Positions 16,676 through 25,949 of a stretch of 64,000 nt of DNA are shown here, piece after piece. The stretch covers positions 29,957 through 93,956 of the forward strand of contig CAJUJY010000007.1 in NCBI GenBank assembly GCA_910586555.1, read 5' to 3'. This DNA comes from an uncultured Lachnospiraceae bacterium (lineage in GTDB: Bacteria; Bacillota; Clostridia; Lachnospirales; Lachnospiraceae). Position numbers and translations under genes: made by a program. Within the stretch, counting starts at the first letter, position 1. Every line of letters starts with the position of its first letter. The notes under the pieces are model-generated. The model was not told the origin of the DNA, made no database searches, and saw only the letters and a list, made by a program, of their open reading frames with translations.

Positions 16676-19551
16676 CCTTTTGCACTAATCATTGAAAATA
16701 CCTTCTTTGCATATTTGCTGCTGCCTGTAATTTTAACAGTGCACCCTGGTTTTATATTTTTAAAAGCACCCTTCCCAATGCTTTTAAGCTTTTTGCTTTT
16801 TATTTTAATACTGCCAAGTCCCTTATCTTTATAAAATGCTTTTTTGCCAATGCTTTTTATATTCTTTCCAATAATGGCTTTTTCCAGCTTGCTGCATTTA
16901 ACAAAAGCATTTTTAGCAATAGATATAACTTTATATTTATATCCCTTTATTTTAACGGACGCTGGAATTTTAACTTTTGATATATTCTTTTTTGCCTTAA
17001 TAACCTTAACTGTCTTTGTTTTACGGCTGCTCTTTACAATTTTATATACAATTCCAGATTTCGTATATTTCTTTCCTGCCTTTGGATAAGATACCCTCTT
17101 ATTTTTAGAAGAATCTTTCTTGTTTACTGGATCTTTGCCAGATCCATTATGTTTTATATCATCCTTACCACTAGTACCATTTCCATTTCCTGTTGCAATA
17201 GAACTGCCAGTACTGTTATTACTACTAGAAACATTACCAGTACCTGTATCTTTATTACCCACACTTCCGCTTCCACTGCCTCCAGTACTTCCGCCTGCAC
17301 TGCTTCCGCCACTTCCAGTACTTCCACCTATGCTGTTTCCACCACTTCCTATACTTCCGCCTGCGCTGCTTCCGCTGCTTCCAGTACTTCCGCCTGTACT
17401 GCTTCCACCACTTCCTATACTTCCGCCTGCGCTGCTTCCAGTACTTCCGCCTGCGCTGCTTCCACCACTTCCTATACTTCCGCCTGCGTTGCTTCCACCA
17501 CTCCCTGTATTCCCTCCTACGCTGCTTCCGCCACTTCCTATACTTCCACCAGAAGTATTACTTCCACCAGAAGTATTATTTCCTGGATTTCCCCCTGTTA
17601 TACTTCCACCACTAACATTTCCCTGGCTTCCGCCTGGCTTATTTCCTGCATCCCCGCTGCCTGGGCTGTTGCTGCCTGGTTTGTCTTCTGTATCCCCACT
17701 GCCTGGCTTGTTGTTGTCTGGTTTGTCTTCTGTATCACTGCTTCCTGGACTGTTGCTGCCTGGTTTGTTTTCTGTGTCCCCGCTTCCTGGATTGCCACTT
17801 TCTGTACTGTTTTTCTTATTTAAATAACATTCAAGCAAAAGGCTTCCATCAAACCTGGTTATTCCCTTATATATGCTTTTATTTTTATCCAGGGTATATT
17901 CATTATAATATTCTGTTATATATAAGTCATTGCTACAGTCTGCTTCATATCCTGTATATGCTTCATATTCAGCTTTTTTATCTAATGTATACCCTCCTTC
18001 ATTATTTTCAATATAATATGCAACGCTGTATTTTGCTTTTAATGGCTTCCATATTGCATATAATACACAGTTATTGCCATCTGAAACATCAAACCATGTA
18101 TTCCCCTCCTGGCTGTCTTTTTCTTTAGCCCACCCGTCAAAGTTATAACCTTCCCTTACAGGTATTGTATTTATTTCTGTACTGCCGCCTTCCCAGGCTG
18201 CATATAACTGCCTTTCACCATCTGTATCACATAGGTTAGTTACTTCTTCGCAATCAGTGTATATTGCCCTGCCGCTGGCTGTATCTGACCAGCCTGTAAA
18301 TTTATATGGAATATTAATGCTTTTTGTGGCACATGTGGCATCTTTGGCATTTAAATCAAGTATAACTATTCCATTTCTTTTATACCCGTTTTCTGGCAAT
18401 ATATACTTTCCGCCATACAAACAGCCATATAATGAAGCAGTTTCCCCTGAAACTGCATTGTTGCCATTAAAAACCACATCATATGATACAGGCCTGAAAT
18501 ACCTGTATACTTCACAGTCATTTTTTACTTTGGCAGTAGTACAGCCTGTATAACAAAATCCTTTATAATATGCCCCTGCACTGCTATTATCCCCAATATC
18601 AGAGCCTCCCGCTTCATCATTATAATAAGCTGTCCATGTCTTAGTGCCAAGTACCTGGCCGCCAGGGCTGCTGCCAATTATATCTGTACAATTTACATTA
18701 TATGTGTTACGGGATTTATCCCACCTTGGATATATAGTTATGCCAGGTTCTATTGCATCACCAGTATTTACCTCATCACCACCAGAATAATGTGTATACC
18801 AGCCTTTAAATGTAAAAGTATAACCTTCTTCCGGGTCATGCTCTATTTGTGGGAGTTCTTTTATAATATATTCCCCCTCTGCACCATAATAGGCATAACC
18901 TTCTTTTAATATTGTGCAGTCTTCTGGTATATCTGCCTTTATATCACCATTCCTGCTAATTACAGCAGCATCATATATATTATAAATATAAGAAGCACTG
19001 TTATATGCATATTTAGTAGAATCAAAATCTAAATTTAATGTACCACTTTCTATCTGTTTTAATAATGATTCAGAAAAATCCACAGGATTGCTTTCTTTAT
19101 CCTGGTATGTAAATTCAGCTCTTTTATATGTACACTTACCATATACATATTTTCTTATAACAACGCTCCCCTTTTCTGGCATATATTCTTTTAACTTGCC
19201 TATATCTATGCCAAAGCGCGCCCCTGTCCTGCCTTTTATATATACAAGCAAACTGCCACTGCTTTCTGTTTCACTTACATAACCATTAACATTGCTTCCT
19301 GTATATTCCCATTCACCATCACTTGTTTTTTTCCAGGTATCAAGTGCATAACAAAGTGTTTCTCCATTCTTAGATACTTTTATTCCTGTTATGCTTTCAC
19401 CTTTTACCTCCCCGTCATATAAACCTATCATATTATCACTGCCTGCATAAGCAGCCCTTGCCCTTAATGCAGGTAAAACTGCTAATGCCATAAACACAGG
19501 TAAAAACATAATAAAAATAAATTTGCCAGCCAGGTTCCTTTTTCTCTTCAT
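16672..19551 (-). CDS. Secreted InlB_B-repeat and BspA-type LRR surface protein with Gly/Ser linker
   Basis: From the ATG at 19551 (AAAGGA eight bases upstream) the product has 959 residues. An ATG 29 codons earlier is open but lacks a site. Residues 1-35 are a signal peptide ending near ARAAYA. The N-terminal half carries Listeria-Bacteroides (InlB_B) beta-repeats with the TFKGWYTHYSGG, FTGWSDTASG and YNFDGWAKEKDS signatures. Residues about 575-660 are repeats around PGSGDTEDKPGS, then about 130 residues of GGS-type repeats form a flexible stalk. The last 170 residues are a basic region and BspA-type repeats (SIAKNAFVKCSKLEKAII, SIGKKAFYK). There is no LPXTG. It is probably an adhesin or surface display protein; the ligand is unknown. 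Confidence 0.85.
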   Translation of the reverse strand: MKRKRNLAGKFIFIMFLPVFMALAVLPALRARAAYAGSDNMIGLYDGEVKGESITGIKVSKNGETLCYALDTWKKTSDGEWEYTGSNVNGYVSETESSGSLLVYIKGRTGARFGIDIGKLKEYMPEKGSVVIRKYVYGKCTYKRAEFTYQDKESNPVDFSESLLKQIESGTLNLDFDSTKYAYNSASYIYNIYDAAVISRNGDIKADIPEDCTILKEGYAYYGAEGEYIIKELPQIEHDPEEGYTFTFKGWYTHYSGGDEVNTGDAIEPGITIYPRWDKSRNTYNVNCTDIIGSSPGGQVLGTKTWTAYYNDEAGGSDIGDNSSAGAYYKGFCYTGCTTAKVKNDCEVYRYFRPVSYDVVFNGNNAVSGETASLYGCLYGGKYILPENGYKRNGIVILDLNAKDATCATKSINIPYKFTGWSDTASGRAIYTDCEEVTNLCDTDGERQLYAAWEGGSTEINTIPVREGYNFDGWAKEKDSQEGNTWFDVSDGNNCVLYAIWKPLKAKYSVAYYIENNEGGYTLDKKAEYEAYTGYEADCSNDLYITEYYNEYTLDKNKSIYKGITRFDGSLLLECYLNKKNSTESGNPGSGDTENKPGSNSPGSSDTEDKPDNNKPGSGDTEDKPGSNSPGSGDAGNKPGGSQGNVSGGSITGGNPGNNTSGGSNTSGGSIGSGGSSVGGNTGSGGSNAGGSIGSGGSSAGGSTGSSAGGSIGSGGSSTGGSTGSSGSSAGGSIGSGGNSIGGSTGSGGSSAGGSTGGSGSGSVGNKDTGTGNVSSSNNSTGSSIATGNGNGTSGKDDIKHNGSGKDPVNKKDSSKNKRVSYPKAGKKYTKSGIVYKIVKSSRKTKTVKVIKAKKNISKVKIPASVKIKGYKYKVISIAKNAFVKCSKLEKAIIGKNIKSIGKKAFYKDKGLGSIKIKSKKLKSIGKGAFKNIKPGCTVKITGSSKYAKKVFSMISAKG
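17261..17820 (-). repeat. In-gene low-complexity repeats encoding Gly/Ser and Pro/Gly/Asp linkers
   Basis: Two kinds of imperfect tandem repeat lie here: an 18- to 39-base unit coding for GGSIGSGGSSAGGS variants (about 17261-17594), and a 36- to 48-base unit coding for PGSGDTEDKPGS variants (about 17620-17800). Copies are alike enough at nucleotide level for slippage, so linker length probably varies between strains. Confidence 0.75.
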
Positions 19552-19756
19552 AATTATATCCTTTCTATAATTGGTTATATAACCTTTTCTCCCCAAAGAA
19601 CAGTATACAGCAGTTTTTATATATACTGCTGCCTGCACTGCTGTTACAAAATAAATCTGTATTTTATAGTTTATATTATATATAATACTTTTTATTACCA
19701 GTGTTATATTAGATTATAAAGTAGGGTTTTACAATTATCAACAAGAAAAAGTAACA

Positions 19757-19794
19757 AAAAAACAGGAAAAGTTTATGCAACTTTTCCTGTTTTT
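19757..19794. terminator. Bidirectional terminator after the amidase gene
   Basis: AAAAACAGGAAAAGTT and AACTTTTCCTGTTTTT form a long stem 30 bases past the stop of the amidase gene, with T runs on both sides. The rest of the 273-base spacer up to 19551 holds nothing else I can name, apart from TAATGAGGTTAA at 19807-19818, which equals the 3' end of the palindromic repeat family. Confidence 0.75.
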
Positions 19795-19824
19795 AGCACA
19801 AGTTATAATGAGGTTAAGCTATTA

Positions 19825-20532
19825 TTAAGATTTGCCTTTTTCCTTTTTCTTGCTTTTTAAAAGATAATTCCATATATCATCTTTTAATTTATCCCATGCT
19901 TCACCATTATCCACATAATACAATGGACACATTTTTCCTGTAACATCATAATGGCGTATAACGGAATCTTTACTTAAGTTATATTTACTACAAAGCCATG
20001 CTGCAAGATGAACCAGTGAATTATATGTACTCTTTGAAAACTTGCCTGTTTCATCAGGATGGCAACATTCTATTGATATAGTATCTGCATTTCTTTCTTT
20101 AGAAGCATATGCAATTTCATTTAATGGAATACACTGTATAATAGTACCATCAAGTCCTATTATATAATGGCTGCTTACCTTATTAGCACTTTCATCTGGC
20201 TCATCTTTACGGCCTTCAAAGTAATTCCTGTTAGCCTCTGCATCAGTGCCAGGATTAGCTGTATAATGTACAACTATGCCATTGATAATTTCAAGTGCCA
20301 GTCCAGGCCTTGAATTAATATTTTCTGTAAGAAGCATCTCCTTTACAGCAGGCTGTTTTACATTATACATAGAATAATCAAATCCTTTAGGTGTTTTATT
20401 GTCTTGGATATGTCCGTCTTTTTTAGTAAATTTAACTGCTATGCAAAAAACTGATAAAGCAGCAAAAGAGGCAGCAATAAGTATTATAACCTTTTTCAGC
20501 CTCAGCTTCTTAGCCTTCGTTAATCTCTTCAT
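19825..20532 (-). CDS. Membrane-anchored N-acetylmuramoyl-L-alanine amidase (Amidase_2)
   Basis: A 235-residue protein with a basic start (MKRLTKAKKLRLKK) and one membrane segment at about residues 15-35, placing the enzyme outside the cell. The zinc amidase domain of the PGRP/AmiD type spans about residues 75-225. VVHYTANPG supplies the first His, SSHYIIGLDGTIIQCIP is the conserved core, and IRHYDVTGKMCP carries the second His and the Cys ligand. It cleaves the bond between muramic acid and the stem peptide. The ribosome binding site is weak (GAG, ten bases). It follows guaB after a 62-base spacer that contains the palindrome TTGCCTGTACAGGCAA. A role in wall turnover or spore development is open. 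Confidence 0.85.
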   Translation of the reverse strand: MKRLTKAKKLRLKKVIILIAASFAALSVFCIAVKFTKKDGHIQDNKTPKGFDYSMYNVKQPAVKEMLLTENINSRPGLALEIINGIVVHYTANPGTDAEANRNYFEGRKDEPDESANKVSSHYIIGLDGTIIQCIPLNEIAYASKERNADTISIECCHPDETGKFSKSTYNSLVHLAAWLCSKYNLSKDSVIRHYDVTGKMCPLYYVDNGEAWDKLKDDIWNYLLKSKKKEKGKS

Positions 20533-20594
20533 AATACAAACTCGGTCTGGCCGCCTGGTTTACTTGCCTGTACAGGCAAATGCGGCAGCCAGTT

Positions 20595-22052
20595 TTAATC
20601 ATCTGCTACACTGTAATTAGGTGCTTCTTTTGTTATATGGATATCATGTGGGTGGCTTTCCTTTAATGATGCCGCTGATATCTTGACAAACCGGCCTGTT
20701 TCCTGCAATGTCTTTATATCAGGTGCACCACAGTAGCCCATGCCTGAACGCAGCCCGCCCATAAGCTGGAATACTGTATCTTCTACAGTCCCTTTATATG
20801 CAACACGCCCTTCTACACCCTCTGGCACAAGCTTCTTTGCATTAGTCTGGAAATAGCGGTCTTTGCTTCCATTCTCCATGGCAGCAATCGAACCCATGCC
20901 ACGGTATACTTTATATTTACGTCCCTGGAATAATTCAAATGTCCCTGGGCTTTCATCGCAGCCGGCAAATATGCTTCCCATCATACATACGCTTGCACCT
21001 GCTGCAATAGATTTTGTCATATCACCAGAATACTTAATGCCTCCGTCAGCAATAATTGGGATATCATATTTTTTAGCTGTTTCATAACAATCCATAATTG
21101 CGGTAATCTGTGGCACGCCAATACCTGCAACAACACGTGTTGTACATATAGAGCCTGGCCCTATCCCTACTTTAACACAATTTACGCCTGCTTCTATAAG
21201 ATCTTTTGTGGCACCGCCTGTAGCCACATTGCCAGCGATAATCTGAAGACCAGGATAAGCATCACGCACCATCTTGACAACCTTAAGGACATTTGCACTG
21301 TGGCCATGCGCTGTATCTATAACAATACAGTCAACATGCTTTTTCACAAGTGCATCTACACGTTCAAGTATATTTGCAGTTACACCAACAGCAGCGCCAC
21401 ATAAAAGCCTGCCTTGTGAGTCTTTTGCTGCAAGAGGGTATTTAATCTGCTTTTCTATATCTTTTATAGTAATAAGGCCTGTAAGGTTACCCTTATCATC
21501 TACTAAAGGAAGCTTCTCTTTCCTTGACTTTGCAAGTATCTGTTTTGCTTCGTCAAGCGTAATGCCCTGGTGTGCTGTTATAAGCCCTTCTGAAGTCATA
21601 GACTCTTTAATCTTTTTAGTGAAATCAGTTTCAAATTTTAAATCACGGTTTGTTATAATGCCAACAAGCTTTTTGCCCTCTGTTACAGGAACTCCTGAAA
21701 TCCTGAACTTTGCCATAAGATTGTTGGCATCTTCAAGTGTATGCTCTGGAGATAAATAAAACGGGTCTGAAATTACACCATTTTCCGAACGCTTAACCTT
21801 ATCTACCTCATCGGCCTGTGCCTCAACTGACATGTTCTTATGAATAATACCAATACCACCCTGTCTTGCCATAGCAATCGCCATACGGTACTCCGTTACC
21901 GTATCCATTCCAGCGCTCATCATTGGAATGTTAAGTTTAATAGTCTGTGTCAGGTTAGTTTCCAAAGAAACCTGGTTGGGTATAACCTCTGAATACTGTG
22001 GAACTAATAATACGTCATCAAATGTAATTCCTTCACCGGTAATCTGCCCCAT
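20595..22052 (-). CDS. guaB: Inosine-5'-monophosphate dehydrogenase
   Basis: A 485-residue enzyme of normal length. It starts with the TIM-barrel segment (GITFDDVLLVPQYSEV), interrupted by two CBS domains at about residues 95-205 (ISGVPVTEGKKLVGIITNRDLKF, LPLVDDKGNLTGLITIKDIEK). The catalytic loop is VGIGPGSICTTR with the active-site Cys. GGIKYSGDMTKSIAAGA and the MGSIAAMENGSKDRYF flap follow. It oxidises IMP to XMP with NAD+, the first committed step to GMP; CBS domains usually sense purine nucleotides. GGAGG lies eight bases before the ATG. It has its own promoter and a long structured leader. Confidence 0.98.
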   Translation of the reverse strand: MGQITGEGITFDDVLLVPQYSEVIPNQVSLETNLTQTIKLNIPMMSAGMDTVTEYRMAIAMARQGGIGIIHKNMSVEAQADEVDKVKRSENGVISDPFYLSPEHTLEDANNLMAKFRISGVPVTEGKKLVGIITNRDLKFETDFTKKIKESMTSEGLITAHQGITLDEAKQILAKSRKEKLPLVDDKGNLTGLITIKDIEKQIKYPLAAKDSQGRLLCGAAVGVTANILERVDALVKKHVDCIVIDTAHGHSANVLKVVKMVRDAYPGLQIIAGNVATGGATKDLIEAGVNCVKVGIGPGSICTTRVVAGIGVPQITAIMDCYETAKKYDIPIIADGGIKYSGDMTKSIAAGASVCMMGSIFAGCDESPGTFELFQGRKYKVYRGMGSIAAMENGSKDRYFQTNAKKLVPEGVEGRVAYKGTVEDTVFQLMGGLRSGMGYCGAPDIKTLQETGRFVKISAASLKESHPHDIHITKEAPNYSVADD

Positions 22053-22091
22053 TTTAATTATCCTCCTTTTATATATTTATATGTAATGAAA

Positions 22092-22179
22092 CACGCAGGA
22101 AACCAGCTAAAAGGCACATGCCTCCATTCCCTTAAAGGTAAATGGAAACCATAATGTGCCAATACCGCCAGCCTGCGTG
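22092..22179 (-). ncRNA. Structured 5' leader of guaB (candidate cis-regulatory RNA)
   Basis: On the guaB transcript CACGCAGG (22179-22172) pairs with CCTGCGTG (22099-22092), GGCACAT (22160-22154) with ATGTGCC (22119-22113), and TCCATT (22146-22141) with AATGGA (22128-22123). The stems are nested, with asymmetric internal loops (CTGGCGGTATT opposite TTTTAGCTGGTTT). The structure lies about 40 bases before the guaB ATG, with no terminator between. I do not see the core of a guanine, PRPP or T-box riboswitch. Function is unknown; control of guaB is inferred from position only. Confidence 0.5.
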
Positions 22180-22234
22180 CATATGATGCCTGCTATACTA
22201 ATAATTATAACATTATTTTTTGATATGTTGATTT

Positions 22235-22264
22235 AGTATACACTATTATAACTTCTGTTGTCAA
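22235..22264 (-). promoter_or_regulatory. guaB promoter
   Basis: Minus-strand TTGACA (22264-22259), 18 bases, TATACT (22240-22235). The -35 overlaps the last codons of the upstream gene (22261-22758). Transcription would start near 22228, giving a leader of about 175 bases. Confidence 0.65.
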
Positions 22265-22758
22265 CACTGGATTTTACTTCTGCCTTTAAATTTCATATTT
22301 TCGATAAGTTTTTCATCAGGGGTAAACTTTATCCTTTCCTGTCCGCTGTCTGACCGTGAAACTGCAATAAAATGCCTGTCTGTCTTGATTCCTGAAGAAA
22401 AATCTGATAAAGGAAGGTTCTGGTATGGATTTAGTGAAGGTGAACCCTCTGGGGCAACTATATCTATTTTTTCAAGATCAGTCCTTTTCTTGGTTTTACG
22501 CTTATTGCCAGCTATTATAATATCAAAATCAATCTGCCCGTCTACAAATACATATTCATATGCAATATTTCCTGAAGGCATAAAATAAATTATAAAGCCA
22601 TCAGCTACTACTGCAAAAAACAGTACCGGCGTACTTTGCATTACAAATACAGCAATATAAACAAGCAGCACACATAATACTATAAATGCACTTCTTATTA
22701 ATAACCGTTTTGGTGTTGGCTTTGCTTTTAGATATGTTTCCGAATACAATTCTTCCAT
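22261..22758 (-). CDS. Small conserved membrane protein of unknown function (DUF6106-like)
   Basis: The product has 165 residues. After a 20-residue basic start there are two adjacent membrane segments (about residues 22-40 and 45-58) and a cytoplasmic or surface domain with a KRKTKKRTDLEKIDIVAPEG stretch and SLNPYQNLPLSDFSSG. It resembles small proteins common in Lachnospiraceae (DUF6106 from memory). AAGGGG precedes the ATG. It sits directly upstream of guaB, whose promoter overlaps its 3' end. No function can be given. Confidence 0.75.
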   Translation of the reverse strand: MEELYSETYLKAKPTPKRLLIRSAFIVLCVLLVYIAVFVMQSTPVLFFAVVADGFIIYFMPSGNIAYEYVFVDGQIDFDIIIAGNKRKTKKRTDLEKIDIVAPEGSPSLNPYQNLPLSDFSSGIKTDRHFIAVSRSDSGQERIKFTPDEKLIENMKFKGRSKIQC

Positions 22759-22808
22759 ATTATTGTACCCCTTTCTCTTTTATGATTATTGTATATATAT
22801 TGACACAT

Positions 22809-23897
22809 TTACTTCTCTTTGTAAAGACTAGTTTTACCAATAAGGAATGGAAACTTTGAATTAATTATTTCAACTATGCTATATTCGATAAGAAGCAGTA
22901 TTGCCAGCACAACAAGACACTCACATACATATTCCATATTTCCCGTCTTTGGTATAAAACCTACTTTCTTCCAGCCTTCATATGCCACAGTCCTCATTCC
23001 AAGCACAGTATGGGTACACATAACAATAAGTGAATTACGTCCCCAGTAATCAAGGAAATTTAATTTTATATATGTTGTTATAAAATCAAGTATAAGTATT
23101 GCACCAACTGAACCTATAATCCCACATATATAGAACATGTACGGATGTGTACCCTCTTTCATCTGGTTAAAGTCAACACCTGTATTTATCTGTGACAAAA
23201 CCAGATTTATAAATGATAAAAGTATGCCTGTTGAAAGTTTAATCCCAGGGCTTTTAAGCCTGTTGTAGAAAATATATATTATATAACCTGCACCTAAAAA
23301 CCACGCTGCTGACAAACCTTTACAGACTGCATTTGACAGCTTTACAATATTATCATAAGCATCACCTGGCTGCATTTCAAATATGCCGCCTGCCTGGAAT
23401 AGTGAATTTATTATATATGACAGTTTTATAGCAAATAAACCTGCTACAGCATAAACTGCCTTTATTACCTTTGGACTTCTTAAAAGCCAGAAAAATACCA
23501 GCTCCCCAATAAAAAGCGTTGGTATAAACCACATTGAATTTACACCTTTTAAAAATATGCTGTCATAAAAGTAATCTAAAAATGTTTCAAATACCTTATC
23601 TGCTGGTTTATGTTTCAGATAAATACAGGCCGTTTTAAATAAAGTGCCTATTATGCTAAATGTAATATAAGGCAGTACAAGGCTTTTTAAAATCTTCCTT
23701 GTAAATTCCCCAAAGCTCCTGTTTTTTGCTGATCCCGAATAAGACATAAGAAAACCTGATATTATATAAAATATTGATACTTTAAAAGATGCCATCCATA
23801 AATCAACAGGATTGCCAAATTTTGTAATATGCCCTAATGCTATCATTAGTATACTAAGGCCTTTTGCTGCATCAACATATGCAATACGTTCTTTCAT
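22809..23897 (-). CDS. Acyltransferase 3 family membrane protein
   Basis: A polytopic membrane protein of 362 residues from the ATG at 23897 (AAAGGA eight bases upstream); an ATG ten codons earlier has no site. It begins RIAYVDAAKGLSILMIALGHI, the family motif with the catalytic His in GH. Further marks are FYIISGFLMSYS and LDYWGRNSLIVMCTHTV, plus about ten hydrophobic segments. Members transfer acyl groups to sugars of the envelope, exopolysaccharides or antibiotics. The acceptor cannot be told from the context. It is followed after 50 bases by the DUF6106-like gene, so they may be cotranscribed. Confidence 0.88.
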   Translation of the reverse strand: MKERIAYVDAAKGLSILMIALGHITKFGNPVDLWMASFKVSIFYIISGFLMSYSGSAKNRSFGEFTRKILKSLVLPYITFSIIGTLFKTACIYLKHKPADKVFETFLDYFYDSIFLKGVNSMWFIPTLFIGELVFFWLLRSPKVIKAVYAVAGLFAIKLSYIINSLFQAGGIFEMQPGDAYDNIVKLSNAVCKGLSAAWFLGAGYIIYIFYNRLKSPGIKLSTGILLSFINLVLSQINTGVDFNQMKEGTHPYMFYICGIIGSVGAILILDFITTYIKLNFLDYWGRNSLIVMCTHTVLGMRTVAYEGWKKVGFIPKTGNMEYVCECLVVLAILLLIEYSIVEIINSKFPFLIGKTSLYKEK

Positions 23898-23916
23898 AAA
23901 TACAATCCTTTCGTTT

Positions 23917-24053
23917 GCTATAAGCAAAAGCCTGCAATCCCAGATTGCAAGCAGGCATTGCGGCTAACAACCTTATTGCTGCTTTTAAAACCCTGGCAGG
24001 CCAGACTACCTGCTTAAAAAATGTATATTTTAAAGTGCCTGCTTAATAAGGTT
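23917..24053. repeat. Modular palindromic intergenic repeat, copy 3 (divergent)
   Basis: The first module is a hairpin of GCCTGC/GCAGGC enclosing GCAATC-CCA-GATTGC (23930-23956). The closing stem is AACCTTATT (23969-23977) with AATAAGGTT (24045-24053). Compared with copies 1 and 2, where the stem is AACCTCATT/AATGAGGTT, one C-G pair has become T-A on both sides at once. The inner CTGGCAGG-CCAGACTACCTGC and CTGCTTAAAAAA segments are worn versions of the inner hairpins. It lies between the start of the acyltransferase gene and the groEL terminator. Confidence 0.7.
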
Positions 24054-24185
24054 AAAAAGTCCAGTATAAAGTTTTAACAGTTGCAAACACTGGTACATAT
24101 AAATTCTTATATTTATTTCCAGATATATTATAAATTTATTATACTACAAAACCAGTTTTTTATAAGCATTAATATAAATTATACC

Positions 24186-24236
24186 AAAAACGTGCCTGGA
24201 AACTGCCTTTACAAAATGCATTTCCAGACACGCCTT
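24186..24236 (-). terminator. groEL terminator
   Basis: On the minus strand GCGTGTCTGGAAATGC, a loop and GCAGTTTCCAGGCACG are followed by TTTTTGG. It lies 45 bases past the groEL stop and closes the groESL operon. Confidence 0.8.
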
Positions 24237-24280
24237 TTAGCTGGCAGGTTTTATGCCTGCACTATATTAATTCATCTTAA

Positions 24281-25906
24281 TTACATCATTCCCATTGGAG
24301 CTCCGCCGCCTGCTGGCATTGCAGGAGTTTCTTCTTTAATTGTAGATACTACAGACTCTGTTGTAAGAAGTGTAGATGCTACACTTGTTGCATTCTGGAG
24401 TGCGCTTCTTGTAACCTTTGCAGGGTCAACAATACCAGCCTGCACCATATTTGTATACTCTTCTTTTAATACATCAAATCCTGTACCTTCTTCTGATTCA
24501 CGTACTTTATTGATAATTACAGCACCTTCAAGTCCTGCATTCTGTGCAATTATCATAAGTGGTGATTCAAGTGCCTTTAAGATAATGTTAGCACCTGTCT
24601 TTTCATCACCTTCAAGTTCTGCTGCAAGGCCTGCAACTTTCTTGGAAGCATGGATATATGCTGAACCGCCGCCTGAAATAATACCCTCTTCAACAGCAGC
24701 CCTTGTTGCAGCAAGTGCATCTTCCATACGGAGCTTAGCTTCCTGCATCTCTGTTTCTGTAGCAGCACCAACACGGATTACTGCAACACCGCCTGCAAGC
24801 TTAGCAAGCCTTTCCTGGAGTTTTTCTTTATCAAAATCAGATGTTGTTTCTTCAATCTGTGCCCTTATCTGTGTAATTCTTGAAGAAATTGCATCTTTGT
24901 CACCAAGGCCGTCAACAATAATTGTATTTTCCTTCTGTACTTTAACTGATTTAGCGCGTCCAAGCTGTTCCATTGTTGTATCTTTAAGGTCAAGCCCTAC
25001 TTCTTCTGAAATAACTGTACCGCCTGTAAGTATTGCTATATCTTCAAGCATAGCCTTTCTTCTGTCACCATATCCAGGAGCTTTAACAGCTACTACATTA
25101 AATGTGCCCCTTAATTTATTAATTACAAGTGTTGTAAGTGCTTCACCTTCTACATCTTCTGCAATAATAAGAAGTTTTGCACTCTGCTGTACAACCTGCT
25201 CTAATAAAGGAAGGATTTCCTGTATATTAGAAATCTTCTTATCTGTTATAAGGATATATGGATTATCAAGGTTTGCTTCCATCTTATCCATATCTGTAGC
25301 CATATAAGCTGAAACATAACCCCTGTCAAACTGCATGCCTTCTACAAGGTCAAGTTCAGTTTTCATTGTCTTTGACTCTTCTATTGTAATAACACCATCA
25401 TTAGAAACTTTTTCCATTGCATCAGCAACCATTTCACCAACAAATTCATCGCCTGCTGAAATAGCAGCAACTTTAGCTATCTGGTCTTTGCCTGTAACCT
25501 TTGAACTCATCTCTGCAATAGCTTCAACGGCACATTCACATGCTTTCTTCATTCCCTTGCGGAGAATAATAGGGTTAGCACCTGCTGCAAGGTTCTTAAT
25601 GCCTTCATTAACCATAGCCTGTGCAAGAACTGTAGCTGTTGTTGTACCATCACCTGCTACATCATTTGTCTTAGTAGCAACTTCTTTAACAAGCTGTGCA
25701 CCCATATTTTCAAAACCATCTTCAAGTTCTATATCCTTTGCTATAGTAACACCATCATTTGTAATAAGAGGTGCACCAAAAGATTTATCAAGAACTACAT
25801 TTCTTCCTTTTGGCCCTAAAGTAACCTTAACTGTATTTGCAAGTTTATTAACACCTGTTTCAAGTGCTGTCCTGGCTTCTGCTCCAAACTTAATTTCTTT
25901 TGCCAT
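24281..25906 (-). CDS. groEL: Chaperonin GroEL (60 kDa)
   Basis: A 541-residue chaperonin of standard length. It begins MAKEIKFGAEARTALETGVNK; GGAGG stands before this ATG, while the ATG seven codons earlier lacks a site. VTLGPKGRNVVLDKSFGAP and NDVAGDGTTTATVLAQAM contain the ATP site, with Asp in GDGTT essential for hydrolysis. The C-terminus is the flexible Gly/Met tail (PAGGGAPMGMM). It folds proteins in a double ring capped by GroES. It is the second gene of the CIRCE-controlled operon and is separated from groES by 72 bases that carry a small palindrome. Confidence 0.99.
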   Translation of the reverse strand: MAKEIKFGAEARTALETGVNKLANTVKVTLGPKGRNVVLDKSFGAPLITNDGVTIAKDIELEDGFENMGAQLVKEVATKTNDVAGDGTTTATVLAQAMVNEGIKNLAAGANPIILRKGMKKACECAVEAIAEMSSKVTGKDQIAKVAAISAGDEFVGEMVADAMEKVSNDGVITIEESKTMKTELDLVEGMQFDRGYVSAYMATDMDKMEANLDNPYILITDKKISNIQEILPLLEQVVQQSAKLLIIAEDVEGEALTTLVINKLRGTFNVVAVKAPGYGDRRKAMLEDIAILTGGTVISEEVGLDLKDTTMEQLGRAKSVKVQKENTIIVDGLGDKDAISSRITQIRAQIEETTSDFDKEKLQERLAKLAGGVAVIRVGAATETEMQEAKLRMEDALAATRAAVEEGIISGGGSAYIHASKKVAGLAAELEGDEKTGANIILKALESPLMIIAQNAGLEGAVIINKVRESEEGTGFDVLKEEYTNMVQAGIVDPAKVTRSALQNATSVASTLLTTESVVSTIKEETPAMPAGGGAPMGMM

Positions 25907-25949
25907 AATATATTTTCCTCCATTCAAATCAATCAGATTATAAGCAAGC

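Noticed and set aside
17120..17827. Plus-strand frame of 235 codons, almost only Leu and Pro
   Set aside because: It is the antisense of the Gly/Ser-rich repeats of the gene at 16672-19551; the composition follows from the repeat.
20565..20585. TTGCCTGTACAGGCAA palindrome as another member of the repeat family
   Set aside because: It shares only short CCTG/CAGG words with the family and none of its ordered modules.
22092..22179. Purine (xpt-type) riboswitch before guaB
   Set aside because: The three-way junction with the conserved loop-loop kissing sequences is absent; the stems are nested in a single arm.
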